Part shown: piece after piece, positions 6,309 through 6,578 of the stretch
Numbering within the stretch: the first letter of the stretch is position 1
How the letters are laid out: each line of letters opens with the position of its first letter
The notes under the pieces: model-generated
Databases searched by the model: none
Told to the model about the DNA's origin: nothing
What the model saw: only the letters and a program-made list of their open reading frames with translations
Source of the DNA: Bacteroidales bacterium UBA1237
GTDB taxonomy: Bacteria; Bacteroidota; Bacteroidia; Bacteroidales; UBA932
Length of the DNA: 6,578 nucleotides
Direction of reading: 5' to 3'
Assembly: GCA_002308935.1 (NCBI GenBank)
Contig: DBWN01000012.1
Location: forward strand, 837 to 7,414
Translations under genes and position numbers: made by a program

Positions 6309-6350
6309 AAATACGGGTCGTCCCCAAAGGGCCGATCCGTATTTTGTTTC
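6309..6350 (+). terminator. Strong, probably bidirectional terminator between convergent genes
   Basis: AAATACGG (6309-6316) pairs perfectly with CCGTATTT (6337-6344). The stem continues through a G-T pair, TCG/CGA, one mismatch and CCC/GGG around a CAAA loop, and is followed by TTTTGTTTC. On the minus strand the same hairpin is followed by a T-rich TTTGTCATTTATT. It sits 22 bases after the esterase stop and shortly after the stop of the opposing ABC transporter gene, so it can serve both. Confidence 0.85.
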
Positions 6351-6362
6351 TGTGGTCAAAGG

Positions 6363-6578
6363 TCAGTCCCGTTGGCCGTCAGAGTCGATTGTTCTTGCGA
6401 GCTTTTCGATATTGAGGCTGCGTGCTGAAGCGTCCACGATATCCTTATAGACGCCACCCTTGCGGTAAAGAGTATCAGGGTCTCCGCTCTGCTCGACTCT
6501 TCCTTCCTTAAGAGCGTATACCATCTCGCTGTCGATTATCTGGGAGATGGAATGCGAAATGATTATCACAGTACGGTC
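6363..6578 (-). CDS. ABC transporter ATP-binding subunit, C-terminal 71 residues (5' part beyond window)
   Basis: The reading frame is open from the right edge to a TGA at 6365-6363. The visible part starts with RTVIIISHSISQI, which matches the end of the ABC ATPase D-loop/H-loop region, with the His of ISHS as the H-loop switch residue. It continues with the usual tail: VYALKEGRVEQSGDPDTLY, then a Gly-Val-Tyr segment like the G-x-Y of exporter-type ATPases. Walker A, Walker B and the signature motif would lie outside the window. The tail pattern is most like fused membrane-ATPase exporters of the MsbA/multidrug type, but this fragment cannot separate that from a stand-alone ATPase. The frame has no in-window start; an internal Met should not be taken as the real start. 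It converges on the esterase gene and shares its terminator. Confidence 0.85.
   Translation of the reverse strand, partial: DRTVIIISHSISQIIDSEMVYALKEGRVEQSGDPDTLYRKGGVYKDIVDASARSLNIEKLARTIDSDGQRD

Noticed and set aside
1..6578. CRISPR array, transposon ends, attachment site, tRNA or defence system
   Set aside because: No repeated spacer pattern, terminal inverted repeats, integrase or transposase frame, cloverleaf-like sequence or defence-type domain was found on either strand by reading.

Overview
The window looks like chromosomal DNA from a member of the Bacteroidota, most likely Bacteroidales. Three things point there: close matches to the Bacteroidota promoter consensus (TTTG, about 20 bases, TAnnTTTG), the absence of obvious Shine-Dalgarno sequences before most starts, and a gene set typical of that group (DUF4922/HIT-like protein, YidE/AspT-type transporter, FatA-like acyl-ACP thioesterase, DUF3298 lipoprotein, CBM48-CE1 esterase). 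Base composition is roughly balanced. I see no mobile element, CRISPR array, tRNA or rRNA. The genus assignment is left open.

Layout, left to right. Bases 1-3977 hold a minus-strand operon, transcribed right to left from a near-perfect promoter at 3946-3977. Its order is acyl-ACP thioesterase (3913-3146), AspT/YidE-family transporter (3115-1433), Idi-like Nudix hydrolase (1425-835) and a DUF4922 protein with a GalT/HIT-like active-site motif (830 to beyond base 1). The gaps are 30, 7 and 4 bases. A perfect 15-base inverted repeat lies at the predicted transcription start. Bases 4012-4053 hold a UUCG-capped terminator that ends the next gene, a lipoprotein with a DUF3298-like domain (4962-4075, minus strand). 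Bases 4963-5207 are a divergent promoter region. A secreted CBM48-CE1 esterase runs rightward at 5208-6287. It converges on the 3' end of an ABC transporter ATPase gene (minus strand, 6363 to beyond the right edge), with a probably bidirectional terminator between them.

How the genes may work together. The four-gene operon combines one lipid-chain hydrolase, one inner-membrane anion/amino-acid-type transporter and two enzymes expected to cleave phosphate-anhydride bonds of nucleotide-like substrates. The near-zero spacing between the Nudix and HIT-like genes suggests coupled translation and perhaps a shared metabolite, but the sequence does not show the substrate. The lipoprotein and the esterase are separate units that appear to act in the periplasm or at the cell surface. 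The esterase probably removes acyl groups from plant polysaccharide, although no SusC/SusD or glycoside hydrolase genes are in view.

Overall this is a mostly ordinary, well-organised housekeeping and accessory region. I did not find a clear new defence, mobile or RNA-based system. The most informative points are the uncharacterised HIT-like/Nudix pair, the palindrome at the operon start, and active-site deviations in the thioesterase.
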